Shown here piece by piece: positions 14,017 through 25,663 of a DNA stretch of 64,000 bases (positions are counted from its first letter, which is position 1; every line of letters starts with the position of its first letter). Source of the DNA: Rhodocyclaceae bacterium (GTDB lineage: Bacteria; Pseudomonadota; Gammaproteobacteria; Burkholderiales; Rhodocyclaceae); NCBI GenBank assembly GCA_023230455.1, contig JALNXH010000008.1, positions 1-64,000 on the forward strand. Reading direction: 5' to 3'. The notes below the pieces were generated by a model. That model was not told where the DNA came from and did no database searches. It was given only the letters and a program-made list of their open reading frames with translations. Made by a program: the position numbers and the translations under genes.

Positions 14017-14045
14017 TGCCGTCGGACGGACGGGCAGGCTATAAT
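14017..14045 (+). promoter_or_regulatory. Probable metH promoter
   Basis: A perfect TATAAT at 14040-14045 has a weak -35 (TGCCGT at 14017-14022) 17 bp upstream. Transcription would start near 14052, exactly at the 5' end of the riboswitch, which supports the call. Confidence 0.55.
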
Positions 14046-14053
14046 TCGCGGCC

Positions 14054-14131
14054 TTCCGAGGAGCGCTGCAAGGTTCGGGACAGACGGTCCCACCCTAGGC
14101 TCGGAGACTGATTTCAACGGCGCTCGCCTAA
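14054..14131 (+). promoter_or_regulatory. S-adenosylhomocysteine (SAH) riboswitch
   Basis: The leader of metH carries the SAH-riboswitch core. TTCCGAGGAGCGCTGCAA (14054-14071) has CCGAG paired with CTCGG (14100-14104). GAGCGC (14061-14066) pairs with GCGCTC (14120-14125), and the conserved AACGGCGCTCGCCT lies at its 3' end. The AGGC at about 14097-14100 can form the pseudoknot with GCCT (14126-14129). This class typically stimulates SAH-recycling genes such as ahcY and metH when SAH rises. It ends about 75 bp before the metH start. Confidence 0.88.
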
Positions 14132-14204
14132 CCTGGAGTCCGACTCCGCCGGGGACCGCGAGCCGCACAGCGCCGCCGCCCCGGTCATGGAGTGGAGAAT
14201 TGCT

Positions 14205-17893
<3,689 letters not shown>

Positions 17894-17894
<1 letters not shown>

Positions 17895-18616
17895 TGCAGC
17901 TCGAACGCCTGCTACAGAGCCAGGGCTTCGGCACCCGCAAGGAATGCCGCGCCCTGATCCGCCACGGCCGCTGCACGGTGGCCGGTGAAGCGGTCGAGGA
18001 CCCGTTCGCCGAAATCGTCGCCGCGGGCCTGGAATTCGCCGTCGACGGCGTTCCCTGGCGCTATCGCGAGAAGGCCTATGTATTGCTGTACAAGCCGGCC
18101 GACACCGAGTGCTCGCGCTCCCCGCGCGGCTACCCCGGCGTGCTCGCTCTGCTGCCGCCGCCGCTCTACGCGCGCGGCATGCAGAGCGTCGGCCGACTCG
18201 ACGTGGACACGACCGGCCTGCTGCTGCTGACCGACGACGGCGCCTTCATCCACGCCGTGACCTCACCCAAACGCAAGGTACACAAAATCTATCGCGTCAC
18301 CGCCAAGCACCCGGTCACCGCCGACATGCTCAAGCAACTCACCGACGGCGTGGTGCTCAACGACGCCCCCGAACCGGTGGCCGCCATCGCCGCCGAAACC
18401 ATCGACGAATGCCGCTTCCACCTGACCATCAGCGAAGGCCGCTATCACCAGGTCAAGCGCATGGTCGCCGCCGCCGGCAACCGCATCGAGGCGCTGTGCC
18501 GCGTCGCCGTCGGCGGCCTGACGCTGCCCGAAACGCTGCAACCCGGCGAATGGCAGTGGCTGGAGGAAGCCGACCTGCGACGGCTGTGGAACGCGGCCGA
18601 GCTCGGCAAAGCCTGA
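17894..18616 (+). CDS. RsuA/RluB-family rRNA pseudouridine synthase
   Basis: The 240-residue protein starts with an S4 RNA-binding domain (MQLERLLQSQGFGTRKECRALIRHGRCTV). The catalytic domain has the motif VGRLDVDTTGLLLLTDDG near residue 98, whose Asp is the nucleophile, and KRKVHKIYRV and ISEGRYHQVKRMVAAAGN further on. Length and S4 arrangement fit RsuA (16S U516), but RluB/RluE-type members cannot be excluded. Its ATG overlaps the metH stop by one base (TGATG), so it is translationally coupled to metH. Confidence 0.88.
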
Positions 18617-18623
18617 GGCGCAC

Positions 18624-19133
18624 TCAAGTCAGCCGCGCGGGATTGAGCCTCCAGACGGCAAAAGTCAGCAGGCAGGCGAAGCTTACCCACGCCAGATAGG
18701 GCAACAGCAACAGCGCCGCCAATGGCCGCAACCGGCGAAATTCGATCACCATGGCGATAATCAGGCCCCAGAGAAAAAGTACCTCGGCAAACGCCGCGGC
18801 ACCTTGCTGCCAGACGAAGAACAGCCAGGTCCACAGCGCATTCGCCGCGAGCTGCACGACGAACAGGCCGAGCGCGGCACGGGCCCGACGGGCGTCGTGC
18901 GCCCGCCAGACGAGCCATGCGGCAACCCCCATCAAGACATAGAGGGTAGTCCACACGGGAGCGAACAGCCATCCGGGCGGTGCCCAAACGGGGCGCACCA
19001 ACTGTTGGTAGAACGTACCGGCGCTGGCAGACGCGACGCCGCCGACCGCCGCCGCGGCAAACGTTAGCGCAAGCCAGCAGAGCAGGCCGTAAATGTCTTT
19101 ACGCAGCGGAATCGGGGACATGGCGTCCGGCAT
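18624..19133 (-). CDS. TspO/MBR-family membrane protein
   Basis: The 169-residue protein has five predicted membrane helices and the family signature WAPPGWLFAPVWTTLYVLMGVAAWLVW at about residues 50-76, then ALWTWLFFVWQQGAAAF and PYLAWVSFACLLTFAVWRLN. The family binds tetrapyrroles and cholesterol-like ligands in the membrane. In bacteria it is linked to porphyrin handling and stress signalling. It converges on the pseudouridine synthase gene. No operon partner is evident. Confidence 0.9.
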   Translation of the reverse strand: MPDAMSPIPLRKDIYGLLCWLALTFAAAAVGGVASASAGTFYQQLVRPVWAPPGWLFAPVWTTLYVLMGVAAWLVWRAHDARRARAALGLFVVQLAANALWTWLFFVWQQGAAAFAEVLFLWGLIIAMVIEFRRLRPLAALLLLPYLAWVSFACLLTFAVWRLNPARLT

Positions 19134-19167
19134 GGTCGGCTAAGGAAACCATCGGATAAATATCACA

Positions 19168-19200
19168 CCGTTCGTGCGGAGCCTGTCGAAGCCCGTCCTC
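19168..19200. repeat. REP-type palindromic unit (rightmost seen)
   Basis: The unit CCGTTCGTGCGGAGCCTGTC then GAAGCCCGTCCTC is a degenerate copy of the family. No further copies were noticed to the right of this point in the window. Confidence 0.6.
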
Positions 19201-19220
19201 TCCTGCACCGCAGAGCTCCG

Positions 19221-19287
19221 CATGACCGAAGGAATACCCCGAAGGACACACATCCCTCTGAGACGAGCGGACGTGTTCAGTGCTTCC
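19221..19287. repeat. Dispersed repeat, copy 2
   Basis: The stretch beginning CATGACCGAAGGAATACCCC and ending GTGCTTCC is homologous to 9321-9387. Both copies lie beside a REP unit in a non-coding gap. Confidence 0.6.
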
Positions 19288-19309
19288 AGAAGCGACACGG
19301 TAACAGCCA

Positions 19310-19663
19310 TCAGAAATTGACCAGCTTCGCATCGGACCGCGATGCCTGCGCATGCAGATCGTTCATGCCGCCGAAGGCTGCATTCTTGACCAGCATGGCT
19401 TCCGTAATGCTGCGGACTTCCGCGCACGGCTTGCAGACGATGACCTTGGCGTTGGGATTGGAAAAAACTTCCTCGAAGCGTGAAGGCGGGCCGAAGGGAA
19501 TCATTTTCGGGTGCGCGCCTTCCAGCGCGATGGTCACCGCATCGTGAAACAGCATGATGAACACGGTATCGCCGGCCTGTAGGGCCGAGGCGGCAAAAAC
19601 GAACGGAATCGCTGCGCGGGTGACATCGGTCGGACCCCAGGTTGTGGAAATTGCGTAATGCAT
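19310..19663 (-). CDS. DsrE-family protein
   Basis: The 117-residue protein (MHYAISTTWGPTDVTRAAIPFVFAASALQ, then FIMLFHDAVTIALEG and KVIVCKPCAEVRSI) has the DsrE/F fold pattern, with a Cys-Xaa-Xaa-Cys-like CKPC at about residues 78-81. DsrE-like proteins work in sulfur transfer or as small oligomeric regulators. The start at 19663 is set by a perfect AGGAGGT 5 bases upstream, although the frame stays open to 20428. It stands alone. Confidence 0.8.
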   Translation of the reverse strand: MHYAISTTWGPTDVTRAAIPFVFAASALQAGDTVFIMLFHDAVTIALEGAHPKMIPFGPPSRFEEVFSNPNAKVIVCKPCAEVRSITEAMLVKNAAFGGMNDLHAQASRSDAKLVNF

Positions 19664-19746
19664 CGGACCTCCTGAACGGGTTGAATAGAATCGGCGCCGC
19701 GTGTTCCACTTGTTAGAAGCGGGCGCACAGCCGTGCTGATGGCACG

Positions 19747-20418
19747 CTACGCCGCATAGAAAAGAACTGCGAAATAATGGCATGCGGTCCCGGCGATAAC
19801 GAACAGATGCCAGACCAGATGACCATACCGAAGCCTCGAATCGGCTGCGAAAAAGGCCACTCCAATGGTGTAGGACAAGCCTCCCGCCAACAACCAGAGC
19901 AAACCCGCGGTCGGAACCCGGGCAAGCAACGGATCGGCGGCGATCACGATAACCCACCCCATCAGCAAATATAGGCTGGTAGAGAGTATCGGATGCGAGC
20001 CCTTGATCCAGGTCTTCAGCGCCACACCGACCGCCGCAAGGCCCCAGACAATCCCGAACAGCGTCCAACCCCAGGCGCCGCGCAACACCCCAAGCGTGAA
20101 TGGCGTGTACGTGCCGGCGATAAGCAGAAAGATCGCAGAATGTTCGATGACCCAGAAAACGCGTTTGGTCTTGCCCATCGGTAGCGCATGGTAAAGGGTG
20201 GACGCAAGGTAAAGAATAACCATGGTTGCGGCGAAGACGCTGGTGCCAACCGTAAACCCGACATCTCCATGCCGAACCGCGTGCACGACCAGAAACGGGG
20301 TTCCGATGAGCGCAGCAACCAACCCGATGCCATGGCTGACGCTGTTCGCGAGCTCCTCCCCGTGCGACTGCGCACGCCTGGGTGCTGCACTCATTGCGGC
20401 GAATGCATTCATGTGCAA
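19747..20418 (-). CDS. Hemolysin III / PAQR-family membrane protein
   Basis: The 223-residue protein has seven membrane helices and the family residues EELANSVSHGIGLVAALIG, YLASTLYHALP, EHSAIFLLIAGTYTPF and, near the C-terminus, GHLVWHLFVIAGTACHYFAVLF. The Ser, His and Asp/Glu residues in these motifs form the presumed zinc site shared with adiponectin receptors. Some members act as ceramidase-like hydrolases. The biological role of the bacterial proteins is unclear. The start could be the first or second Met (20418 or 20412). Confidence 0.88.
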   Translation of the reverse strand: MHMNAFAAMSAAPRRAQSHGEELANSVSHGIGLVAALIGTPFLVVHAVRHGDVGFTVGTSVFAATMVILYLASTLYHALPMGKTKRVFWVIEHSAIFLLIAGTYTPFTLGVLRGAWGWTLFGIVWGLAAVGVALKTWIKGSHPILSTSLYLLMGWVIVIAADPLLARVPTAGLLWLLAGGLSYTIGVAFFAADSRLRYGHLVWHLFVIAGTACHYFAVLFYAA

Positions 20419-20627
20419 GCCCTATCAAACACGAACGGTGAATTCTGCCTGCGGGATCTTCGATTCACGTCAACCCCGCCGATATCCTTGGGGCGGAACC
20501 GGAACCGGAGAAAGCCTCACGGCCTCCCCCTCCCGCGCCACCGAATGTACGGGTTCCGTCAGCGCTTAGCCATAGATAAGACCGGGCAACCTTGTAAAAC
20601 TGCGTGCGTTTCGCCGTTACTGCGGAG

Positions 20628-21275
20628 TCAGGCGCCCGTTCGACGGGTCTGGACCCGTTCCGTTTTTTCGGGCTTAGGATCTGTGAACAAGGCATTCAAA
20701 ATCGCATTCAGGACGGACTCCTGAATTGCCGGATCAGCTACGGTGTTCTCTTCCCGTTCAGTCGATATGAAGCCGACGGAGCCGAGGGCTCCTACCCAAA
20801 GCATCTGGGAAACCGCTTCCGGACTGTAGTTCAAGCGGCCTTCGGCATCCAGGCTGGCAATGTCCCGGGCGATATTCTGCAAGGTGCTTGCAATCGATCG
20901 TGGTGGTTGGCCGGCAATGATCTGCTCGACCACGATACGGCACATGCGGGGTTGTTCATAGGCGAAATGCATGAACAAGGCCCAGCTGTCGCGGATGCCC
21001 TGCACCGGCCCCTTCGCTTTTGCACTCCGCTTGTAGCATTTGGCGACCTGGCTGAAGGATTCGTCAATTGCCGCCCGATACAGTCCTTCGAGATCGCCGT
21101 AGTGGTGGTAGATGACCGGCGCCCCGACACCCGCTTCGGTGCAGATTGCGCGGGCAGTGGCGCCCTTGCGGCCGCGCGTGTTGAGTAGGTGGATGGTGAC
21201 CGCCAGCAGGTCCTTCTTGACCTGACCGATCGACTCCGTCGGACGACCGCTTTTCATCTGTTTGCCAAGCGTCAT
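20628..21275 (-). CDS. TetR-family regulator at the left edge of the catabolic island
   Basis: The 215-residue protein has a TetR DNA-binding domain (QVKKDLLAVTIHLLNTRGRKGATARAICTEAGVGAPVIYHHYGDLEGLY, about residues 18-66) and a C-terminal domain of TetR_C type. It is divergent from an SDR gene, and the shared gap holds a 23-bp palindrome over a strong promoter. Because region 2 to the right has many promoters with a related inverted repeat, this is the best candidate inside the window for the repressor of the regulon. That link is inference. Confidence 0.85.
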   Translation of the reverse strand: MTLGKQMKSGRPTESIGQVKKDLLAVTIHLLNTRGRKGATARAICTEAGVGAPVIYHHYGDLEGLYRAAIDESFSQVAKCYKRSAKAKGPVQGIRDSWALFMHFAYEQPRMCRIVVEQIIAGQPPRSIASTLQNIARDIASLDAEGRLNYSPEAVSQMLWVGALGSVGFISTEREENTVADPAIQESVLNAILNALFTDPKPEKTERVQTRRTGA

Positions 21276-21454
21276 GGCAGAACCCGTCTCCGGAAAAAAT
21301 TAACCCGCGCCGGATCGGGACCCGAACGCAGGTTGTCAAAGCCGGATTATCCCGGCTCAGGATGCGGCCGTCCAGAGGGCTGCCAGCACGGTTGTGACCT
21401 GTTGATCCTGAGCTCGGGAAGTAATCCAATGCATTTGGAACGCCATTCACATTG

Positions 21455-21496
21455 TTGACAAGTGCCGCGAGCTTTAATATAACTTAGTTAAATTAA
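21455..21496 (+). promoter_or_regulatory. SDR promoter with 23-bp palindromic operator
   Basis: TTGACA (21455-21460), 17 bp, then TATAAC (21478-21483) form a near-consensus promoter. A palindrome with arms TTAATATAACT (21474-21484) and AGTTAAATTAA (21486-21496) around a central T covers the -10 box. Only one base pair in the arms does not match. Its core AAC-TTA-GTT has the same spacing as the TGAAC-N3-GTTCA sites further right. Confidence 0.75.
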
Positions 21497-21519
21497 TGCG
21501 TCGCAACCTTGGAGGGCAT

Positions 21520-22263
21520 ATGGGGCTTCGGAAGACAACCGCCGTGGTTACGGGCGCCGGGTCGGGCATCGGGCGGGCGACCGCCCTGCTTTTTGCCACC
21601 GCCGGCGCCAACGTTGTTTGCGCCGACATTTCCGGCGCCGAGGCAACGGCGGAAGCGATACGGGTTGTGGGTGGCATCGCATCGTCGATCGTGCTCGACG
21701 TGCGACGCCAGTCCGACTGGGCGCAGCTCGTCGAGCAAGCGACTGGCGAATATGGCGGCATCGACGTCCTCGCGAGCGTGGCGGGCGTCGTGGCACCGGC
21801 GACCGACACGGCGGTCGATCAGGACGAAGACGGCTGGCAACGCATCATCGACGTTGACCTCAAGGGTGTCTGGCTTGGCATGCGTGCCGTCATTCCCGGA
21901 ATGCTCACCGCAGGCGGCGGGCGGATCGTCAATGTCGCCTCGATGGCCGGGCTGATCGGGCTGCCGAATCTCGCGGCGTATTCGGCGGCAAAAGGCGGAG
22001 TCATCAGCCTGTCGCGCCAGACGGCAATTCAGTACGCCGCAAAAAATGTACTCGTCAATGTCATTGCCCCGGGAATTATCGAGACCCCGATTCTGGGCGA
22101 CATCCCGGACGACATGCGGGTCACGCTGAAGTCGGCGACGCCGCTCGGCCGCATGGGGCGGCCGGAAGAAATCGCCTCGATGATCGTCCATCTCGCGGGC
22201 GCCGGCGGGAGCTTCATCACCGGCCAGGTGTTTGCAGTAGATGGCGGTTGGACCGCGCAATGA
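21520..22263 (+). CDS. Short-chain dehydrogenase/reductase
   Basis: The 247-residue protein has the Rossmann motif VVTGAGSGIGRATA (residues 7-20). The active-site region is NVASMAGLIGLPNLAAYSAAKGGV (Ser, Tyr and Lys in normal spacing) and it has the usual C-terminal GQVFAVDGGW. The NNAG motif is replaced by SVAGV. GGAGG at 21511 places the start at ATG 21520, not 21496. It probably oxidises or reduces an alcohol or 3-hydroxyacyl-CoA in the island's pathway. The substrate is unknown. Confidence 0.85.
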   Translation: MGLRKTTAVVTGAGSGIGRATALLFATAGANVVCADISGAEATAEAIRVVGGIASSIVLDVRRQSDWAQLVEQATGEYGGIDVLASVAGVVAPATDTAVDQDEDGWQRIIDVDLKGVWLGMRAVIPGMLTAGGGRIVNVASMAGLIGLPNLAAYSAAKGGVISLSRQTAIQYAAKNVLVNVIAPGIIETPILGDIPDDMRVTLKSATPLGRMGRPEEIASMIVHLAGAGGSFITGQVFAVDGGWTAQ

Positions 22264-22412
22264 GTGCGGTTCCCGGATGCGGATTTGCCGAAAGCAGCGG
22301 TGCAGAGGGCACGCACTGGCGTGCGACCGCAGTGAAAAACTTTCCTGCTTTTTAGCGCTGCAACAACGCCCTCTCTCGGGCACTTCAAATAATCGATAGC
22401 GAGGAGAACGCC

Positions 22413-23156
22413 ATGGACGACAAAACGACGTATCAAATTCAACGCTGGACGGCGTGGACCGGGCCGGTGATGGTGGTGACCTATCTTTTTTTCTGGGTAA
22501 TCCTCGGACATAATTTTCCGCCGCCTTCACCTGGATACAGTGGCGCCGAACTGGTGGCCAATTATTACGTTCCCCATCGCGACAACATCCTTCTGGGGAT
22601 GTGTTTTTCAGCATGGCTTGGATTGCTCTACGTCTGCTGGAGCGTCCAATTGACCTGTCAGATGTGGCGCCGGGAGAAGGTGCCGGTTCTGTCGCTGATG
22701 CAACTCGCCGGCGGAATTCTGACGGGCTGGCTGCTAGGCATGTGTGCGGCACTTTGGGTGTGGTGTGCGCGTTATGCCGGCACCCCCAACATCGACCCCG
22801 AGCTGATCAAGGCAGTGCATACGTTCTCCTGGTACATCTACGACATGACGTGGACAGTCACTGCAATCCAGTGCGTGGCCTGCGGTGCATTTGCAATCCT
22901 CGACAAGAAACAGCCGGCCATATTCCCGGCATGGGTCGGTTGGCTGGCAATTGCAACCGCCGCCACGTTCATTCCGCTCACCTTCCTGCCCTATTTCGAC
23001 GACGGCCCCTTTGCCCTGAATGGGTGGTGGAGCTTCCACGTCGTGTTCGGTATCTGGGGTGTCTGGTTCACCAGCTACACCTACTACATGTTCCAGGACC
23101 TGAAGCGCATCCGCATATCGCCGATGGCCGGCGTTGGTCAGGCGATCAGCAACTGA
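22413..23156 (+). CDS. Unknown six-helix membrane protein
   Basis: The 247-residue protein has six hydrophobic segments at about residues 16-32, 55-80, 96-123, 137-162, 170-194 and 205-227, rich in Trp and aromatic residues. Between the first two lies GHNFPPPSPGYSGAELVANYY. The C-terminal tail is short and basic. I do not recognise the family. It starts 150 bp after the SDR in the same direction and precedes the CDC48-like gene by 26 bp. A role in membrane handling of the hydrophobic substrate is possible but unproven. Confidence 0.7.
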   Translation: MDDKTTYQIQRWTAWTGPVMVVTYLFFWVILGHNFPPPSPGYSGAELVANYYVPHRDNILLGMCFSAWLGLLYVCWSVQLTCQMWRREKVPVLSLMQLAGGILTGWLLGMCAALWVWCARYAGTPNIDPELIKAVHTFSWYIYDMTWTVTAIQCVACGAFAILDKKQPAIFPAWVGWLAIATAATFIPLTFLPYFDDGPFALNGWWSFHVVFGIWGVWFTSYTYYMFQDLKRIRISPMAGVGQAISN

Positions 23157-23182
23157 CCAGCTGAGAGATCCGGAGGGGCGAC

Positions 23183-25414
23183 GTGTCAGTCGATGAGTCC
23201 TTAGCAGCCACGCTGCGCATCCTTGAAGCCGCACAGAGCGATGCCGGCAACGGCATCGCGCGCGTGGCGGCGGCCGACATGGCCCGTCTCGGCCTGGCGG
23301 AGAACGACGTCCTCACCCTCCGCGGCATCCGCCACACCGTCGCCCGTCTTCAGGCCGCGGCACCTGGCGCCGTCGATGAAGGCACGCTGCACATTGACGG
23401 CCTCCTGCGCGACAACGCCGGCGCTGGCATCGGCGAACGCATCACGGTGGCCAAAGCCGCCTCGTCCCCCGCCCGCCGCATCACCCTGATCCCGGCCGGT
23501 AATGCCCGTGCCGTGTTCCATCGCGACGAAGGTAGCCTCTTCACCCGGCTCAAAGCCCGCCTGCGCGGCCATCCAGTTGCCGATACCCGTCAGGACACCC
23601 TCGCCCTGCGCCGCGTCCTCGACGGCCGCGCCGTGCTCGGCGGCGACCGCCTGCGCGCCAGCCTGTTCGGCCGTCCGCTGGACTTCACGGTCGCCAGCAC
23701 CGTGCCGCCAGGCGCCGTGGTCTTCGACGCCGCCACCGACATCCGCATCGACGCGCGCGGCGCCGAGCCCAGCCGCGGCCCGGCCGTCTCCTACGAGGAC
23801 ATCGGCGGCCTCGCCAAGGAGATCGCCCGCGTGCGGGAAATGATCGAACTCCCCCTGCGCTACCCCGAAGTCTTCGAGCGTTTGGGCGTCGATGCCCCCA
23901 AGGGCGTCCTGCTCTACGGCCCCCCCGGCTGCGGCAAGACCCTGATCGCCCGCGCCGTCGCCTACGAAGCCGGGGTGCGCTTCGTCAACATCAACGGCCC
24001 GGAAATCATCCAGCAGGGTTACGGCGAATCCGAAGCCCTGCTGCGCAAGATCTTCCAGGAAGCCCAGGAATCACCGGCCACCATCATCTTCTTCGACGAG
24101 ATCGACGCCCTCGCCCCCAACCGCGACACGGTGCTCGGCGACGTCGAGAAGCGCGTCGTCGCCCAGTTGCTGGCGCTGATGGACGGCATCAATTCGCGCG
24201 GCAAGGTCATCATCATCGCCGCCACCAACCTGCCCAACAACATCGACCCGGCGCTGCGCCGCCCCGGCCGCTTCGACCGCGAGATCGGCCTCAATCCGCC
24301 GGACAAGGTCGGCCGTCTGGAAATCCTCCAGGTGCACACCCGCGGCATGCCGCGGGCGGAGGATGTGGATCTGGAACGCATCGCCGCCGCCACCCACGGC
24401 TTCCTTGGTGCCGATCTGGCGGCGCTGTGCCGCGAGGCGGCCATGCTTTGTGCCCGCGACCTGCTGCCGAAAGTGGATTTCGCCCATACCGGCCTGCCCG
24501 AGGACGCATTGGCCTCGATCCGGGTGGAGATGAAGCATTTCGAGCAGGCGATGAACGAGATCGAGCTGTCCACCACGCGCCAGGTGTTCACCGAAGTGCC
24601 GAATGTGCACTGGGACGAGGTCGGTGGGCTCGACGAGGTCAAGCAGACCTTGCGCGAGGCGGTGGAATGGCCGCTGAAATACGCCGAGCGTTTTACCCAC
24701 GCGCGGGCACGGCCGGCCAAGGGGGTCTTGCTCACCGGCGCACCGGGAACGGGCAAGACGCTGGTGGCCAAGGCCTTGGCAGCGGAGAGCGGGGTGAATT
24801 TCATTACCGTCAAGGGTCCGGAGCTGCTCTCGAAGTGGGTGGGGGAATCGGAGCGGGGGATTCGCGAGATTTTCAAGAAGGCACGCCAGGCGGCGCCGTC
24901 GATCCTCTTCTTCGACGAGATCGATGCCATCGTGCCCCGGCGAGGCCAGAACAGTGGCGGCGGCAATGTCAGCGAGCGCATGGTGGGGCAGTTCCTGCTG
25001 GAGCTGGACAGTATCGACGAGCTCAACGGGGTGGTGGTACTGGGGGCAACCAACCGGCCGGATCTGATCGATCCGGCGCTGCTGCGGCCGGGGCGTTTCG
25101 ATAGCGTGGTCGAGCTGCCTGAACCCGACCGGCCCACCCGGCGGGCGATTCTGCAGATTCATTGCCGTGGGCGAAAGCTCGGGGCGGAGGTTTCCCTTGA
25201 TGCGATGGCCGAAGCCACCGCGGGGATGAGCGGGGCGGAGATCGAGGCCCTCTGCCGTCGTGCCGCCATGCTCGCCATTCGCGATTCCATTGAACAACAC
25301 CCCGGCAAGGAGTTCGCGCCGTTCGCTGTCGAGGCGCGGCATTTCGAGGCGGCTTCCGGCTTGGCACGACAAGTGGCTGCGCGTCCAGGTCCGGACGCCC
25401 GTTTGGCCTCTTAA
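23183..25414 (+). CDS. CDC48/p97-type AAA ATPase with two AAA modules
   Basis: The 743-residue protein starts at GTG with GGAGGGG upstream. An N-terminal domain of about 200 residues resembles the double-psi-barrel CDC48_N region. It is followed by two AAA modules: D1 with GPPGCGKT near 246, IIFFDEIDAL near 302 and SRH RRPGRFDR, and D2 with GAPGTGKT near 519, ILFFDEIDAI and RPGRFDS. Such ATPases unfold or extract proteins from complexes. Archaeal VAT and eukaryotic p97 are the models, and bacterial members are scattered. Its job here is unknown. It is 26 bp after the unknown membrane protein. Confidence 0.88.
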   Translation: MSVDESLAATLRILEAAQSDAGNGIARVAAADMARLGLAENDVLTLRGIRHTVARLQAAAPGAVDEGTLHIDGLLRDNAGAGIGERITVAKAASSPARRITLIPAGNARAVFHRDEGSLFTRLKARLRGHPVADTRQDTLALRRVLDGRAVLGGDRLRASLFGRPLDFTVASTVPPGAVVFDAATDIRIDARGAEPSRGPAVSYEDIGGLAKEIARVREMIELPLRYPEVFERLGVDAPKGVLLYGPPGCGKTLIARAVAYEAGVRFVNINGPEIIQQGYGESEALLRKIFQEAQESPATIIFFDEIDALAPNRDTVLGDVEKRVVAQLLALMDGINSRGKVIIIAATNLPNNIDPALRRPGRFDREIGLNPPDKVGRLEILQVHTRGMPRAEDVDLERIAAATHGFLGADLAALCREAAMLCARDLLPKVDFAHTGLPEDALASIRVEMKHFEQAMNEIELSTTRQVFTEVPNVHWDEVGGLDEVKQTLREAVEWPLKYAERFTHARARPAKGVLLTGAPGTGKTLVAKALAAESGVNFITVKGPELLSKWVGESERGIREIFKKARQAAPSILFFDEIDAIVPRRGQNSGGGNVSERMVGQFLLELDSIDELNGVVVLGATNRPDLIDPALLRPGRFDSVVELPEPDRPTRRAILQIHCRGRKLGAEVSLDAMAEATAGMSGAEIEALCRRAAMLAIRDSIEQHPGKEFAPFAVEARHFEAASGLARQVAARPGPDARLAS

Positions 25415-25523
25415 CCCGCTGTGATTGCGGCACGAATTCAAACGCCGGACATCGCTGCGACCTGGGCACGGATGACCGTGATGGCACCCAGGAATTACGC
25501 GAAAATTCAAAATCAGAATGGCG

Positions 25524-25565
25524 TTGCATTTTCTGCACGGTGTTGTACTATATGAACTGTGTTCG
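25524..25565 (+). promoter_or_regulatory. Promoter and operator A (radical-SAM-like gene)
   Basis: TTGCAT (25524-25529), 16 bp, TACTAT (25546-25551) is followed after one base by TGAAC-TGT-GTTCG (25553-25565), a site of the island-wide inverted-repeat family. The start codon at 25664 lies about 100 bp downstream. Confidence 0.6.
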
Positions 25566-25663
25566 GTTTTTTGGCCAATGGATTCTGGCGAAGACACGCC
25601 CCGAAGGCCTCGTTGCATCCGTAATCATTTTCGACCCCAATAATTTGAAGAGGAGATTCTTAA

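Noticed and set aside
19664..20428. Long N-terminal extension of the DsrE-like frame to 20428
   Set aside because: It overlaps the whole hemolysin III gene in another frame. A perfect AGGAGGT fixes the start at 19663.
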